A DNA stretch of 64,000 nt from Pisaster brevispinus (taxonomy: Eukaryota; Echinodermata; Asteroidea; Forcipulatida; Asteriidae), in the NCBI GenBank assembly GCA_023634235.1, contig JAMKCF010000019.1, forward strand, positions 2,852,001 through 2,916,000. Reading direction: 5' to 3'. Of this stretch, positions 12,360 through 23,165 are shown in pieces. Position 1 is the stretch's first letter; every line of letters begins with the position of its first letter. The translations under genes were made by a program, and so were the position numbers. The notes under the pieces were generated by a model that searched no databases, had not been told where the DNA came from, and worked only from the letters and a program-made list of their open reading frames with translations.

Positions 12360-12715
12360 CATCCCAGCAGGCGACGGGAATTTGAGCGGGGGAGGCACTT
12401 AACGATTGCTGCCGTCACAAGTGAGGGATCGAAATGCCTTTGTTCCTACGCAGCGTCATACTACTCCAAGGAGGGGAAATAGACGCACGGAGCGTTGGTG
12501 ACGTACTTCAACACCCCCTTTGTAATAATGGAGAGTTCCACTGTTGTTGCAAAGGCATACCCCCACGCGCACCATGCACTTCGTTCGCGGATGAAGGATT
12601 GTGCAAACAGCACGAGAGACTCAGTGGCGATACTAGCTGAGGCAGTAGATGTCAGAAACAGCAGGAACTCTCAGACAGATTGGGTTCTCTGGTGTGTTTT
12701 TTTTAGACGATTTCA
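12360..12715 (+). other. GC-richer leader region upstream of the 324-codon frame
   Basis: Base composition rises here compared with the AT-rich surroundings. A 74-codon frame (12495-12719) overlaps the start of the next gene in another frame. It stops within four bases of that start, so it could be a leader, an upstream exon in the same transcript, or chance. A pyrimidine tract followed by AG ends at 12706, just before the downstream start codon, and would be a good splice acceptor. If the region is not spliced, an in-frame TAG (12704-12706) ends any upstream extension. Confidence 0.35.
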
Positions 12716-13690
12716 ATGATGGGAGAGAAGCAGGAGAACGAGCACAGGGCTGCAAATACGGCCAAGCGGCCCTCCCCAACGAGTGTGAAGGAACTGTTGG
12801 ATATAGTGCACCTTCAACAGAGTAGTGTGACACGGAAAATTGCCGTCAAGCAGGATGCGGACGTGTTGTCATCACGAGCATTCAACCCCTTACCGGCTAT
12901 CGGCAAGAGCAGTGGCTCGCCTCCGGTCAGCGTCACCTCACCTTCTAAGAGTAACAGACCCGGTGGAGACGAGTACCGCACCCGGGCGAACTCCGATGGG
13001 TGTCAGTACCAAGGGCCGTTGAGGAGCGGGACCCTGTCGGAAGCTAACAGTGGTGCGGGCACTATGCCGAGTTTGCAGTCGCCTCGAGAGTCGGGTAATC
13101 ACACCGTCTCCGGGCGTCAAGGTCGGCGAGATGGAACATTGCCACCTCTGTCTGAACTTATAGTCGAGAAACCTCCAAGCCGGGCGAAGCAGCTGGACGT
13201 CGCCAAAACGCCACTCCGGCGCACTACATCCGGAGGAAGCCAAGTCCCTTCGCCTGCGAACATTCCTCTAGCCCAGAAGAACGACGAACGGAACAAATTG
13301 GTGCGACCGAAGAGTTCCCACGGACGGAGGAGACCCATGCCAAGCGAAATTACCGAAATCCACAACAGCGTGCCAGCACCTTACGAAGACAACGATGTGT
13401 TTAAGACGAACAGTAACTCCCCGCGAGATGGGAATAACGTCAGGTCGACGCCGGGGTCTAAGCGCGACTCCAGCTCCAGGTCAAACCAAAGACCGAAGAG
13501 CAGTAAGGGTAGGGCTCGTCCCAGCGTCAAGTCAACGCGGAGCCTCAGTCAGGGCGACGACTGGAGCAGTGAGGACGACATGCGTCCCCGTGCCCCGTCA
13601 CCTCCGAGCCCCGGGCTGGACAGCGACCTTGACTCGGACAATGACAGACACTACGATGGCAGCAATGGGCGGATCGTCCGGCCGAGATAG
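12716..13690 (+). CDS. Unrecognised basic, Ser/Pro-rich protein, 324 codons
   Basis: I do not recognise this protein. The frame is open for 324 codons in a window where chance frames rarely exceed 120. Its GC-rich codons contrast with the AT-rich flanks, and both facts argue for a real coding exon. The product is predicted to be largely disordered. It has one helix-prone stretch near residues 21-45 (KELLDIVHLQQSSVTRK), repeated basic RPKSS motifs at about 197-201 and 259-263, and many SP/TP sites. The C-terminal stretch (about 278-312) is acidic with DSDLDSDNDR, and the protein ends in a basic IVRPR. No signal peptide, membrane span or zinc finger is visible. The start used is the first of two consecutive ATG codons. 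A splice acceptor lies nine bases upstream in frame, so this may instead be the last exon of a longer gene. No close neighbour gene suggests a role. Confidence 0.6.
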   Translation: MMGEKQENEHRAANTAKRPSPTSVKELLDIVHLQQSSVTRKIAVKQDADVLSSRAFNPLPAIGKSSGSPPVSVTSPSKSNRPGGDEYRTRANSDGCQYQGPLRSGTLSEANSGAGTMPSLQSPRESGNHTVSGRQGRRDGTLPPLSELIVEKPPSRAKQLDVAKTPLRRTTSGGSQVPSPANIPLAQKNDERNKLVRPKSSHGRRRPMPSEITEIHNSVPAPYEDNDVFKTNSNSPRDGNNVRSTPGSKRDSSSRSNQRPKSSKGRARPSVKSTRSLSQGDDWSSEDDMRPRAPSPPSPGLDSDLDSDNDRHYDGSNGRIVRPR

Positions 13691-14382
13691 TGCACCCCCT
13701 CTCCCCTCTTGCCTCATGATACAACGTTTCGGGTCAGTGTTGAATATCATGGAGTGAAAAGTCCAGCAATATTTTGTTTTGTTTTCGAGAAACTCAAGAA
13801 AGCTCAGGAAAGTGATTTTTGTCAGTCTAGATATATTTAAGATGTTCCACAAATTGAGCCACTTTTATTTGTCCTGCCAAACATCAGCTACATCGCAGTT
13901 CAACTTTAGTTTCTGCGTCATCATATAAACCGTGGTAAACAAATCATTTGTCATCACAGTGAATTATGTTTGCTGCAGCTACGGCCGAAGATTCCTTTCT
14001 ACTGGGCAGCTACACCGCCAACAACTTATCCTAATAGCGTAGTATACGCCTGGCTCATTTCGAGACAAATTCACTAGTTGGTGCCACGACGTTGTCATGG
14101 TGCACAGGCAGAGTGAATCTGTCCTAAAAAAAAACGCACTGTTTGATCAACGCGCCATTTGTAAATTGCACACAGCCCAAATACACACAGAGAGAACTAG
14201 GAATTCTATCCGGACTAATCTGTTAAACCGTGCATAATCAAGCAAGTAATGTGTGACTGCATTGCGATAATATTATGTAAATATCCCATGACTTTTTGCA
14301 GTGCGAGAGGGCAACACAAGCAATGTATATTGTGCAATACTAATTAGCTATTTTATAAACTGTTATTTGCATATTGTTAAAT
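13691..14382 (+). other. Possible 3' untranslated region of the 324-codon frame
   Basis: The composition drops back to AT-rich directly after the stop codon. No strong AATAAA signal is seen within about 700 bp, so the transcript end cannot be placed. Confidence 0.3.
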
Positions 14383-14693
14383 CTGGGCCCACTGTCATGG
14401 CCCTGCTTACCGCGGAATTATGCGCTAACGGCGTCATGTAAAGTAAGGCCCAATTTCACTGAGCTGCTTTAAGTAGAAATGATTGCTTAACACTTTTCTG
14501 CTAAGCGAAAATGAGCAGGATACAAGCCATAAATGATGTTTGACATGGTATTTTGGCTGGTAACGTTATTCTGCCAAGCATAATTGTGTTGCGCTTAGCT
14601 ACTCTTTTTGCTTAAGCAGCTCTATGAAATTAGACCCTTGTGTCTCTAAGAGACAGAATTTCGTGGTAAGCAGAACCATGAAATTCGGGCCAG
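14383..14693. mobile_element. Palindromic MITE (outer), interrupted by a second MITE
   Basis: The left arm CTGGGCCCACTGTCATGG..CTGCTTACC pairs with the right arm GGTAAGCAGAACCATGAAATTCGGGCCAG. Both belong to a GGGCCC-ended family that is related to, but distinct from, the element inserted between them (14447-14637). Confidence 0.7.
14447..14637 (+). mobile_element. Palindromic GGGCCC-type MITE (inner), complete
   Basis: The copy runs from GGCCCAATTTCACTGAGCTGC to GCAGCTCTATGAAATTAGACCC with all central words present (GAGCAGGATA, GGTATTTTGGCTGGTAACG, TTATTCTG, AAGCATAATTGTGTTGCGCTTAGC, of which each is shared with other copies). It sits inside the outer element at 14383-14693. Confidence 0.8.
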
Positions 14694-14927
14694 ATATTCT
14701 GGAGTGAGCTATTGTATGAATGTACAGGGGAAAAAACAAGGACGCTTGTATAATTACATTCGATGATTCATCAAGTTGCGTAGAAATAGTTGTGTTTGTT
14801 TACGTTTGTGGTTGTCCCGGATATAAATAGATGTGTTTTGTACATGGGAGTCAATGACTCGTACAGCGCTTCAGAAATGTTTCAACTTGGTGACATTTCA
14901 ACCACGGCCGTATGGGGAGTCTTTGGT

Positions 14928-15309
14928 TAAAGGGAAGGTATACCTTTGGTAGTTACTCCTACAATTAATTACCATAAATTTTTAATTGGTAAAGAACACT
15001 GGAGAGCTGTTGATATTATAAAACATTGTTAGAAACGACCACCGTTGAAGTAATGTAGCTTTAGAGAAAGAAGTAAATTTTCACCAAACTTGAATCTGGA
15101 AAAGGCTTCAGGCATGAAGCCTTTCTCAGGCGTCCGAAAGCGCGCAATTAAACGCGTGAAGGGTGTTTCTGCTTTCATTGTTTTCTTGCAACTTTGATGA
15201 CCAATTGAGTCCACACTTTCACTGGTTTGTTATTGTATGCATATGTTGGGATACACCAAGCATGGACACTGGTCTTTAACATTTACCAAAAGTATACCCT
15301 GCCTTCAAG
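14928..15309 (+). mobile_element. MITE with GTATACC(C/T)TTTGG-type ends, complete
   Basis: The left end AAAGGGAAGGTATACCTTTG and the right end CCAAAAGTATACCCTGCCTTC are inverted repeats. The middle contains a perfect hairpin AAAGGCTTCA/TGAAGCCTTT at about 15100-15124. The copy at 45178-45529 is collinear with it, and 58915-59127 holds the right half. Confidence 0.8.
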
Positions 15310-16430
15310 GGGGCAGAGGGGTTGACTTGCCCAAAATTTGACACAAATAAAAAAACAGCGCCATCCAATACCGGGAAAAGGGTAGTTTTTGGTCTCTTAG
15401 TCCTCTTTTTTCCGTTTTTCTTGCTGTGCCCGAATTTTCCTCCACTGTTTTGCCGAATTTGGGAGGGTAGTCCCCCCCCCCCCCTGGGTTGTACCACTAT
15501 GATTTCTGTGTATATTCCGCATTGTTGCACCTGAAAAGAAACTTGTAGTGTACAACCCTCAATATTCTTTGTCTGGCTTTTTTTTTTAAGAAGAAAAATA
15601 AAAAAACAAGTATCAAATTGCTGTTTGAAAGGTGAATTTTAACAATGAGTGATATGCATTTGTACATGGCAACTGTGTATCACTTGACGTGATGTACCGA
15701 AGAATCTGACAAAGCCAACAGGCTCGGGGTATAACATTACACGGCTAGCAAAAACAGCCTGCCACTCCATTCACTGCAAATTTCACACTAGTAATCGGAT
15801 ATATGTACTCATAAATATCAATGATCACCTTTTTATGTTTAGAGGCACATCCGTCTCGTTTTGTGCCCCGTTGTGGCATTGGGTCTTTGTTCCAATATTG
15901 TCGGTAACATCAGCCAAGAAAATGAAACTAAACACAGTCTGTATGCGATGCAAATCTAGCAGTATATATTTTTGTTTAAATGCCAGATAACTGTTTACAT
16001 TAATGTGTCAGTTTGATCAACAAAAATGTTTCAATATTGTTGAACTGGTAAACAAAAGCCTACTCATTGTAAAGTTCCTCGAAAGTTCCAACGAAAAATT
16101 CCTCCTTGGAATGTAAAGATCCATTAGTTGTTGAAATCCAATGACATCATGTTTCAAATTGCGTTCTGAACAAGTCAGTTATGACCCCAAACATTCCCGT
16201 ACAAAGATGTAGAGACCCATTTTCCCCAGAATGACGTCATCAGATGTTTTGGAAGTTGACACAGATTGCACTGGAACTGTATTGAGTGCGATGGCAGTTT
16301 ACAAATTAACACCATTTTAACGTCAGGTTAGAGACTTGTAATTTTTTCCCCACTCACAAAAGGACTATAAAAAGTATTGGAAAATGAGTACATTACAAAA
16401 CTGAATTAGGCATTTCTGTCAAACTGAAGC
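15310..16430. other. No gene seen
   Basis: The stretch is AT-rich with C homopolymer runs (about 15473-15484). Complementary open frames at 15276-15534 overlap on both strands across the homopolymer and are not credible genes. Confidence 0.4.
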
Positions 16431-16536
16431 AGAATTCGAGTCAAAATCCCCCCCCCCCCCCCCGAACCAAAAAATGACTCAGGCCCCTGTGACCCGGAGT
16501 CCAGGTCAACTCTGACCCGGAAGTGTTTTTAGAGTG
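16431..16536. mobile_element. GACCC-rich foldback MITE, truncated
   Basis: Only the right half remains, with CCTGTGACCCGGAGTC and the terminus TTTTTAGAGTGT. A C homopolymer marks the left edge. Confidence 0.6.
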
Positions 16537-16930
16537 TACCATTTATCCTGTTAATTTATCATGTAATGCTGTGAAGTTATAGTAGTAAAGATACGTCAAA
16601 CAACTTAACAACGTGAAATTGAAATTTGAATTAAGAAAACAAAAACGAACAAAAACGAATTTGAAAGCTGAAAAAACTTATTTTTTTCAATAGCTGGAGT
16701 TATAGCAAGGGCTCCGAAATAAGACTACAAAGTTACAAGAGGTAGGCCTATTCTAATTTATGTCAAACATCTCGTTCTTGTATTCCAAACAATGCTTAAA
16801 GTCTAACATCAGGGTCGTCATCGTTTCCACTCGTCACTGACCCTGCAAGGTTTCTATTTTCCTAATCACTGACCTTGAAAGGTTTCACTTGTCCTAAATG
16901 TTCGGTCAGTGGAAAGTTGTCTATAAAACT

Positions 16931-17183
16931 ACACTCTAAAAAAACTCCCGATCAGAGTTCACCCAAATTCCAGGGCCCACGGGGCATGACCCATTTCTGG
17001 GTCAGGCCGACCCAAAAACTGGTTGTAAAAAAATGAGAATTTAGCTTGGACTCTGCGTCAATGTGACCCATATCTGGAGCTTTTTGACACAGATCCTGCG
17101 TCACATTGACCCGTGCAAGGGTCAGGACTCATGTGACCCAGAACCAGGTCAACTCTTACCCGAATGTTGTTTTTTCAGAGTGT
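16931..17183. mobile_element. GACCC-rich foldback MITE, complete
   Basis: The termini ACACTCTAAAAAAAC and GTTTTTTCAGAGTGT are inverted repeats. Between them TGACCC/GGGTCA words alternate in complementary orientation. Confidence 0.8.
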
Positions 17184-17569
17184 CATAAAGACGTGAACAA
17201 CCAGTCGTAAATATTATGTCAAAAAAATTGTCAAACTTCAAAACATTTTACACAACCTGCTACTGACAATCATTACTTTGCACTGACAATTTTGCTTCGC
17301 AGAAAAGTTCACTTGAAAATCTAGATGCAGAGATGTTTGTATACTGACTTCATGGGAGAAATTTGCATGAGTGGTTGCTGGGCTGGCTTTGAAAGTTTAT
17401 TATTCTTATCTTCAAGATATATTTGCCATTACTGTCGCAACACGCTAGTGAGATGAGGTTTTTTCTTCTTATAGCTTTGATGTTTTCTTTACCACAGATT
17501 CATTAAGATTTTTAATGATAAGATGACGGGGACAATGTGTCTCGCTCCCGCTGAATCACCTTTAACATA

Positions 17570-17602
17570 AGATCTCTCTCTCTCTCTCTCTGTCTCTCTC
17601 TT
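17570..17602 (+). repeat. (TC)n microsatellite
   Basis: A CT dinucleotide run with a single G interruption. Confidence 0.9.
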
Positions 17603-17832
17603 TAATTGCAAATTCATAATGCTCACCAAGATATTTAGATATGACATGAGATACACACACTGGACTGTCGTCTAGCGATACATAATGTATACGACTAATT
17701 ATAAACAGCTACAATTGAGTGCGGTGAAGCGAGAAAAATGTTTCACAAAAACGTATTTAAAAACATTGTTTTGATCATATTAGAAACGGGATTATTATTC
17801 AACTATCCAGAAAAGAATTAATTCTTTCTAAT

Positions 17833-17925
17833 CTGGGCCCAATTTCATAGAGCTGCTTAAGCAGAAAATGTTGCTTATGATGTTCAGCTTAGTAGAAATG
17901 AGCAGGGTTGGCAGTCTGTCATCAG
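17833..17925 (+). mobile_element. Palindromic GGGCCC-type MITE, left half only
   Basis: CTGGGCCCAATTTCATAGAGC is a perfect family terminus followed by GCTTAAGCAGAAAATGTTGCTTA. The match fades after AGTCTGTCATCAG and the right arm is missing. Confidence 0.75.
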
Positions 17926-18312
17926 TCCGTCGAAAAGCGTGGACTTCCTGTAGGCACACTCTGACACGGCTCATTGGAAGAAACCGCAAAATATTATGAA
18001 TTTTATGGAGATTGCACAAGACATTAAAAAAATTATCAATATATTATTTGATATAAAGAAAGGCGGTATTTAATTAAAACTTGTTCAAGCGTTATTTTGA
18101 CACGTCTTGATTTTTATGTGGTGATTAAGATACAGAACGTAAATTTTTATCATACGACCAGTGATTTGATCTTGCCTGCCAGAAAATGCCCTGGATTGCA
18201 CAAGGTCACTTTTGATTGTTAACAAGTTTTTTACATTCTATAAGGCAACGGGAAAACAGGCTATACATTTTGACACATTAGGTTAACTCGATTTCTGAAA
18301 TAGTTTCAAACA

Positions 18313-18553
18313 ACACTCTAAAAACAAAATCCGGTTCAGAATTGACCCCGATTCGATTCCCGTGGAGCTTGACCCACTTCTGGGTCTGTTCGACCCGGAA
18401 TATGTGTCAGAAATGGGTCAAATTGACGAAGGATCCAAGTTTTACAAAACAATTTTTTTTTAAACAATTTCTGGGTCAGCATGACCCGGAAACGGGTCAG
18501 GCCCCCGGAATCTGGGTCAATTTGGGGTCAATTTGGGATTAATTTTTAGAGTG
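18313..18553. mobile_element. GACCC-rich foldback MITE, complete
   Basis: ACACTCTAAAAACA at the left pairs with TTTTTAGAGTG at the right. Internal words include CTGGGTCAGCATGACCCGG, itself an inverted repeat. Confidence 0.8.
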
Positions 18554-19895
18554 AAGGATGGATAGTTCTATGGTATAACATCTCATAAAATATTATGTTT
18601 TCGTGTACATAGTGTAATTATAACGTAGTTATATTTATTTCATTTTGCGGTTGTAGGATTTAAGAAAATCGTTTAGTTAATTACGAGAGAAAAAAAAAAG
18701 AAAACACAAATACCAAGCGCTTTCTATGTTTAAATATTCGTTGTCTTTTTATCGTTGCGTTCGAAATAAATGTACAGATTTTAGGCAATTAAGTTCAGGT
18801 TGGCGGAATGTTGTGATTTTTTTCCAAATGTGTGATTAGACAAATTTGACTTGCATGTTTTGTTTTTCATATAAGACGGAAAGTATGATTTTGGTAATTT
18901 TAGAGTGTACTGCGCAAACTCCTGACAATCATGCTTGTATGCAAATAATGTTTAGATTAAATATTAAGGGTATTTTTACTTCTTCAAGATAGAACCTGGA
19001 GGTGAAACTCATCTATACATAAATGTTTTTTAGGGGCTTAAAATGTAGTGACTCTCCTGTAAAATGCTATTATGTTGACAACTTAAGACCCCATAAACAA
19101 GGAGGAAAATTTGAAGAATTTTAGTGCCAGCCGGTATTTTATCACAATATATCTCGATTGCGAAATTGATATATTTATAACCTCTTTGTCCCTAAAAATA
19201 ACTTAATGTCATGCCCCCGCCCCCTATGAACAGGAGAAACTACTCAAATTCTTTGATAGAGATTAAACTATTCAGAAGGAAATGTTTTGTTGACAGTTTC
19301 ATCAAAAGGTATTCCGATTAGTCTGTCAATGGTTGTATTGCTGCGATTCAAGGATACCTGCTTTCATTTTTAACAATGCGGCGTGTATCAATACACAATG
19401 ACCCGACCGGCACTACGGAATCAAAATCGTTTCCACAACTAAGTTATAAAGTCCGCATTTACGAAGCCGGATGTTATCTTTTCAGAGCTTATTGTTCGTT
19501 AACAAAAGAGTGTCAAAGGTGAACATGAGTAGAAATTAACTGATTCACCCCCCTGACAAAAACTGTTGTCAAGTGTGACATATATTCGACTGTTAACCAC
19601 GCCCACTCACACAGGTTGGCGCCAACGATTATGAGAAGGCCCATTATGAACGGCGTAGATCCTGTTGAAAAGTGGGGGGGGGGATTTGGGTGTATAACTA
19701 ATGTGAGATAAATTTGTTATAAAAGTACATCAGCCTTACAACTCTATAAATAATAATTGTCAAAGGCTGATACAGGGTTTTTTGAAAGGAAGCAAATGCA
19801 CTAACGCACTAAGAGTGGGCAACGCAAAGCATTAAGGACCTGAAAATAACGGTGCTCGCGCGTGCATTCAGAAACTCAGAACCTAAAACAACATC
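18554..19895. other. No gene seen
   Basis: AT-rich DNA with no long frame, no recognisable repeat terminus and no RNA gene. Confidence 0.4.
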
Positions 19896-20097
19896 AGGGC
19901 CCGATTTCGTAGAGCTGCTTAACCAGACAATTTTGCTAAACATGTTACTGCTCAGCAAAAATTGCAGGAAACCAGTCACAGATGGTATGTTATGGTATGG
20001 TACTTTATTTGGTTACCTGTAATCTGGTAGTCCAAATGGTTCTGTAATATGTGCTTATAAGCATACTTTTTGATATGGAGCCCTGAAATTGGACCTA
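19896..20097 (+). mobile_element. Palindromic GGGCCC-type MITE, complete but diverged
   Basis: The left arm is GGGCCCGATTTCGTAGAGCTGC and the right arm ends in GGAGCCCTGAAATTGGACC. The central GCAGGAAACCAGTCACA and GGTTACCTGTAATCTGGTA words are kept. Confidence 0.7.
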
Positions 20098-20247
20098 TGG
20101 CTCGATTTTACAAAGCACCAAGATTCATCTTAAGATAAGTTGTCAGTATCACCGTAGTAATTCGTATTGTGAAATCACACTTTGCTTAGCGGTTAAGATT
20201 GATTCGCGTCTAAGGTCAGTCTTAGCTCTTTGTGGAATTAAGCCTAG
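20098..20247 (+). mobile_element. Palindromic MITE of the GGCT..TTTACAAAG type
   Basis: GGCTCGATTTTACAAAGCAC at the left pairs with CTCTTTGTGGAATTAAGCC at the right, and TCTTAAGATAAG lies inside. It directly abuts the preceding element but belongs to a different family. Confidence 0.65.
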
Positions 20248-20690
20248 GTGCATCTCCCCCCTCAGCTTGCGCTCCGATCAAGGACGATCTCCTTGAAAGC
20301 ATAAGACTGCAACTTGGTACAATAGAAGGACCTGGGAAAGTTGGAATCTAGTCCGTGTTTACCCAGTGTAAATATTTATGGATCCATTAACCCTCCCTTC
20401 CCAACCCCTTTACATTAATTTGATTGTTTTGGTCAATACATGTACCGAAATTGCCTTTATTTACTGAACAGACTGTGCAAGTCTAACATCATTCTGCATC
20501 TTCTTTTGATTAAAGGGAGTGTATACTTTCGGTAATTACTCCAAAGTTTAATTACCATAAAAACTTACTTGGTAAGAAGCACTGCAGCTGTTGATAATGT
20601 AATAATATTTTGAGAAACGATTCCCTTTAAAGGAATGTGGTTTCAGAGAGAGAGAGGGGGATTCAAAGACACTTCATTATGAGAAACGTA

Positions 20691-21340
20691 CGGTGGCTCA
20701 TATTCGCCAATTCCTAGAGAACCCATGTTTTATTTTACGGCGATATATCGCCGTACTGTTGCGTTATATCGCCGTACTATTGCGTTATATCGCCGTATTT
20801 TAATGCGTTATATCGCAGTATTTTATTGCGTTATATCGCCGTATTTTATTGCGTTATATCGCCGTATTATTGCGTTATATCGCCGTACTATTGCGTTATA
20901 TCGCCGTATTATTGCGTTATATCGCCGTACTATTGCGTTATATCGCCGTACTATTGCGTTATATCGCCGTATTTTAATGCGTTATATCGCCGTATTTTAA
21001 TGCGTTATATCGCCGTACTATTGCGTTATATCGCCGTACTATTGCGTTATATCGCCGTACTTTTGCGATATAACGCAATAGTACGGCGATATAACGAAAT
21101 AAATACGGCGATATAACGCAATAAAATACGGCGCTATAACACAATAAAATACGGCGATATAACGCAATAGTACGGCGATATAACGCAATAGTACGGCGAT
21201 ATATCGCAATAGTACGGCGATATAACGCAATAGTACGGCGATATAACGCAATAGTACAGCGATATAACGCAATAGTACGGCGATATAACGCCGTAAATAA
21301 AACATGGGTTCTCTAAGAAATTGGCGAATATGAGCCACCG
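20691..21340. mobile_element. TA-flanked palindromic element made of inverted tandem arrays
   Basis: The termini CGGTGGCTCATATTCGCCAA and its complement form inverted repeats that continue for about 60 bp with a few mismatches. TA lies on both sides (20689-20690 and 21341-21342), as expected of a Tc1/mariner-type target duplication. Inside are about 15 units of a ~21-bp repeat with GCGTTATATCGCCGTA, followed from about 21066 by about 11 units in the opposite orientation. The whole element could extrude as one long hairpin. Open frames across it encode repeats such as YRRTIALYRR and are artefacts of the array. No transposase is present. Confidence 0.85.
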
Positions 21341-21381
21341 TAGAAACGTTTCTTCGTTAAATGTTTCACAGGTTGTGTGTT

Positions 21382-22603
21382 TGTCACAACCTCTGGTCCC
21401 CCGCACGCTCATGCGCAATGCGTCATCGCTTTGTTACTCAACAATCACCCTAAACAAGGGAACATGTGACCAGTGGTTTTGTGATCAAGAACATTAAACT
21501 AGATTTATTTACACTATGTACATTCAAACAAAGAAAGAGTATACGAATCACACTTGGGATTAGGAAATTGATTGTGTTTTCACTAACTCAAGAACTAATT
21601 AAGATCTACGGCCTATACTAATCAGTTATTTATAATAACTCCCACCACCACTATTAACACCAGTCGTTTAAGGGCTGTACGATACCGGCTGGGTAGCGTG
21701 CACCTCGTCAATGGCTGATGTGACCGTGTGTTGTGGTCAGGAGAGTGTCCCATTCATGGTATGGCTACGTCTCTACTGGTTGCCTCACTTTCGGCCACTA
21801 GGGCTTATTCAAGTCCATAAAAGAAGCCCTGGAAATATTACATTGAAACAATCATAACTAAAATCTTATTGACAACAGCTCTATTTGGGTCACCCTACTT
21901 CCAGGTTAATTTTACAAGATTTACACGGAACAACTCAAAGTTCAAATGACAGCTCCTAAATACTCAGAGAAATCGCCTGCAGTGGGCGTAATTTTCAATA
22001 CATCATAAAATGATTTTCGACTATTTTGTCAACTTCTTATACGTGGTAAAGACAGAATTCTCTCCCAGCCTCGAAATATGCAAACTTGAATACCTCCTTA
22101 AAACAACAATAATTAGGTAACAGTTTGTTCTGGCTTCTATGGATGCGTCACTTTTAGCAAACTCGGGGCACTTCGCCCGGCTGAATCATACAGCTATCGC
22201 TCACTTTGGCTATCGCCAAGTATGTGTCTAACGACAATTTACATCACTAGGCTTTCGCCTATACAACTGGGAACTGATCCAAAACTCTCAAGACCATTGG
22301 TCTATGTGTGCGGAGCTACCGCTCTCTCTCTCTCTATGCCAACCACTCTTCAAGATTGCTCTCCCCGTTCTGCCCTCTTCAATCTTCGTCTTCGTAAAAT
22401 AGCCAAAACCTTTTCTTATCCTTAACTATTGATAACCAAAACAAACTCCCACCGCAACCTGGTGTGGAGAATGACATTCGTCACTTCTTAAATTGTCAAC
22501 ATAACTTACTTACACATTATACAATTTCCAACTTAGGGAGTGCCAGCTCTGCTGGATGACGTAATGGACAAACAAAAACAAAACAAAATTCCCTCTTGTG
22601 ACA
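21382..22603 (-). repeat. Long terminal repeat (3' LTR), about 1222 bp
   Basis: The boundaries are the inverted octamers TGTCACAA and TTGTGACA, following the usual TG..CA rule. The polypurine tract lies three bases beyond the 5' boundary. No second LTR is present in the window for comparison, so the boundaries rest on the inverted ends and the tract alone. Confidence 0.65.
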
Positions 22604-22769
22604 CTACCCCCCTTTCAAGATATTTTTTTAATACCTCTGAAATACAACCAGAACAACAAAAACGCCAACAAAAATGTTCATAAATTAATAACAGTTGTTC
22701 TCATAATCCAACTTTTTGGACACAAATGTCAAGTTGCAGCCATTTAATTTTAAACTGCACTGACCGGTT

Positions 22770-23165
22770 CACCCCGTACTGGACAACGACTGAGGAAGTC
22801 TGCACCTGTGTTATCCGTACCCCTAATGGCTTTCACAACATACCGATATGGTTTATAGTGTTATAGAGACCATCTCATACCCTGATGTTGCTGTTCTTCG
22901 ATTGAGAAATATAAGTCAGTGGCCGATGGTCAGTTTCAATACAGATTTCTTTGCCATACAAGTACAATTTAAACTTATGCACTGCCCACACCAGGGCTAA
23001 GCATTCACGCTCAATGGTTGAGTATGCCTGCTGTCTAGGGAGTAGTTTTTTGCTTGCAAAACTTACAGGAAATTACTCTCCGCCTTCGCCCTGCATCAAA
23101 ACTGCTCCTACGCTTATGTCGGATGCGTCTGTGCGCAAAATGAAGGTCGAATTTACGAATTGTAA
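22770..23165 (-). pseudogene. Ty3/gypsy RNase H domain, broken
   Basis: Characteristic blocks are FILRTDASD and GAVLMQ at the start of RNase H. They are followed by PVSFASKKL, YSTIERECLALVWAV, FKLYLYG, ETDHRPLTY and, after a change of frame, IRGTDNTGADFLSR. The reading is broken by at least two stop codons (about 23075 and in the region 22850-22875) and one frameshift. The element therefore cannot make a functional polyprotein. Blocks are quoted only as landmarks. Confidence 0.8.

Larger units (their letters stand above)
21382..23165 (-). mobile_element. Decayed Ty3/gypsy LTR retrotransposon, 5'-truncated
   Basis: On the minus strand, in order: an RNase H fragment (about 23150-22770), a short spacer, a polypurine tract GAAAGGGGGG (22607-22616) and an LTR beginning TGTCACAAG (22603) and ending TTGTGACA (21382). 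Gag, protease, most of the reverse transcriptase, integrase and the 5' LTR are missing. The order RNase H, polypurine tract, LTR suggests internal deletion of the integrase portion as well. It lies inside the MITE at 20512-23317. Confidence 0.75.

Noticed and set aside
12495..12719. Joining the 74-codon upstream frame to the 324-codon frame through a frameshift or 16-bp intron
   Set aside because: The intron would be too short, and the change of frame would have to fall between an in-frame TAG and the ATG without a homopolymer to explain it.
20691..21340. CRISPR array suggested by ~21-bp repeats
   Set aside because: Units are contiguous without unique spacers, inverted halfway, and in a eukaryotic context.
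20725..21418. Four ~95-codon frames with repeated YRRTIALYRR or ISPYYCV
   Set aside because: Generated by the 21-bp tandem array, whose unit length is a multiple of three. They occur on both strands.
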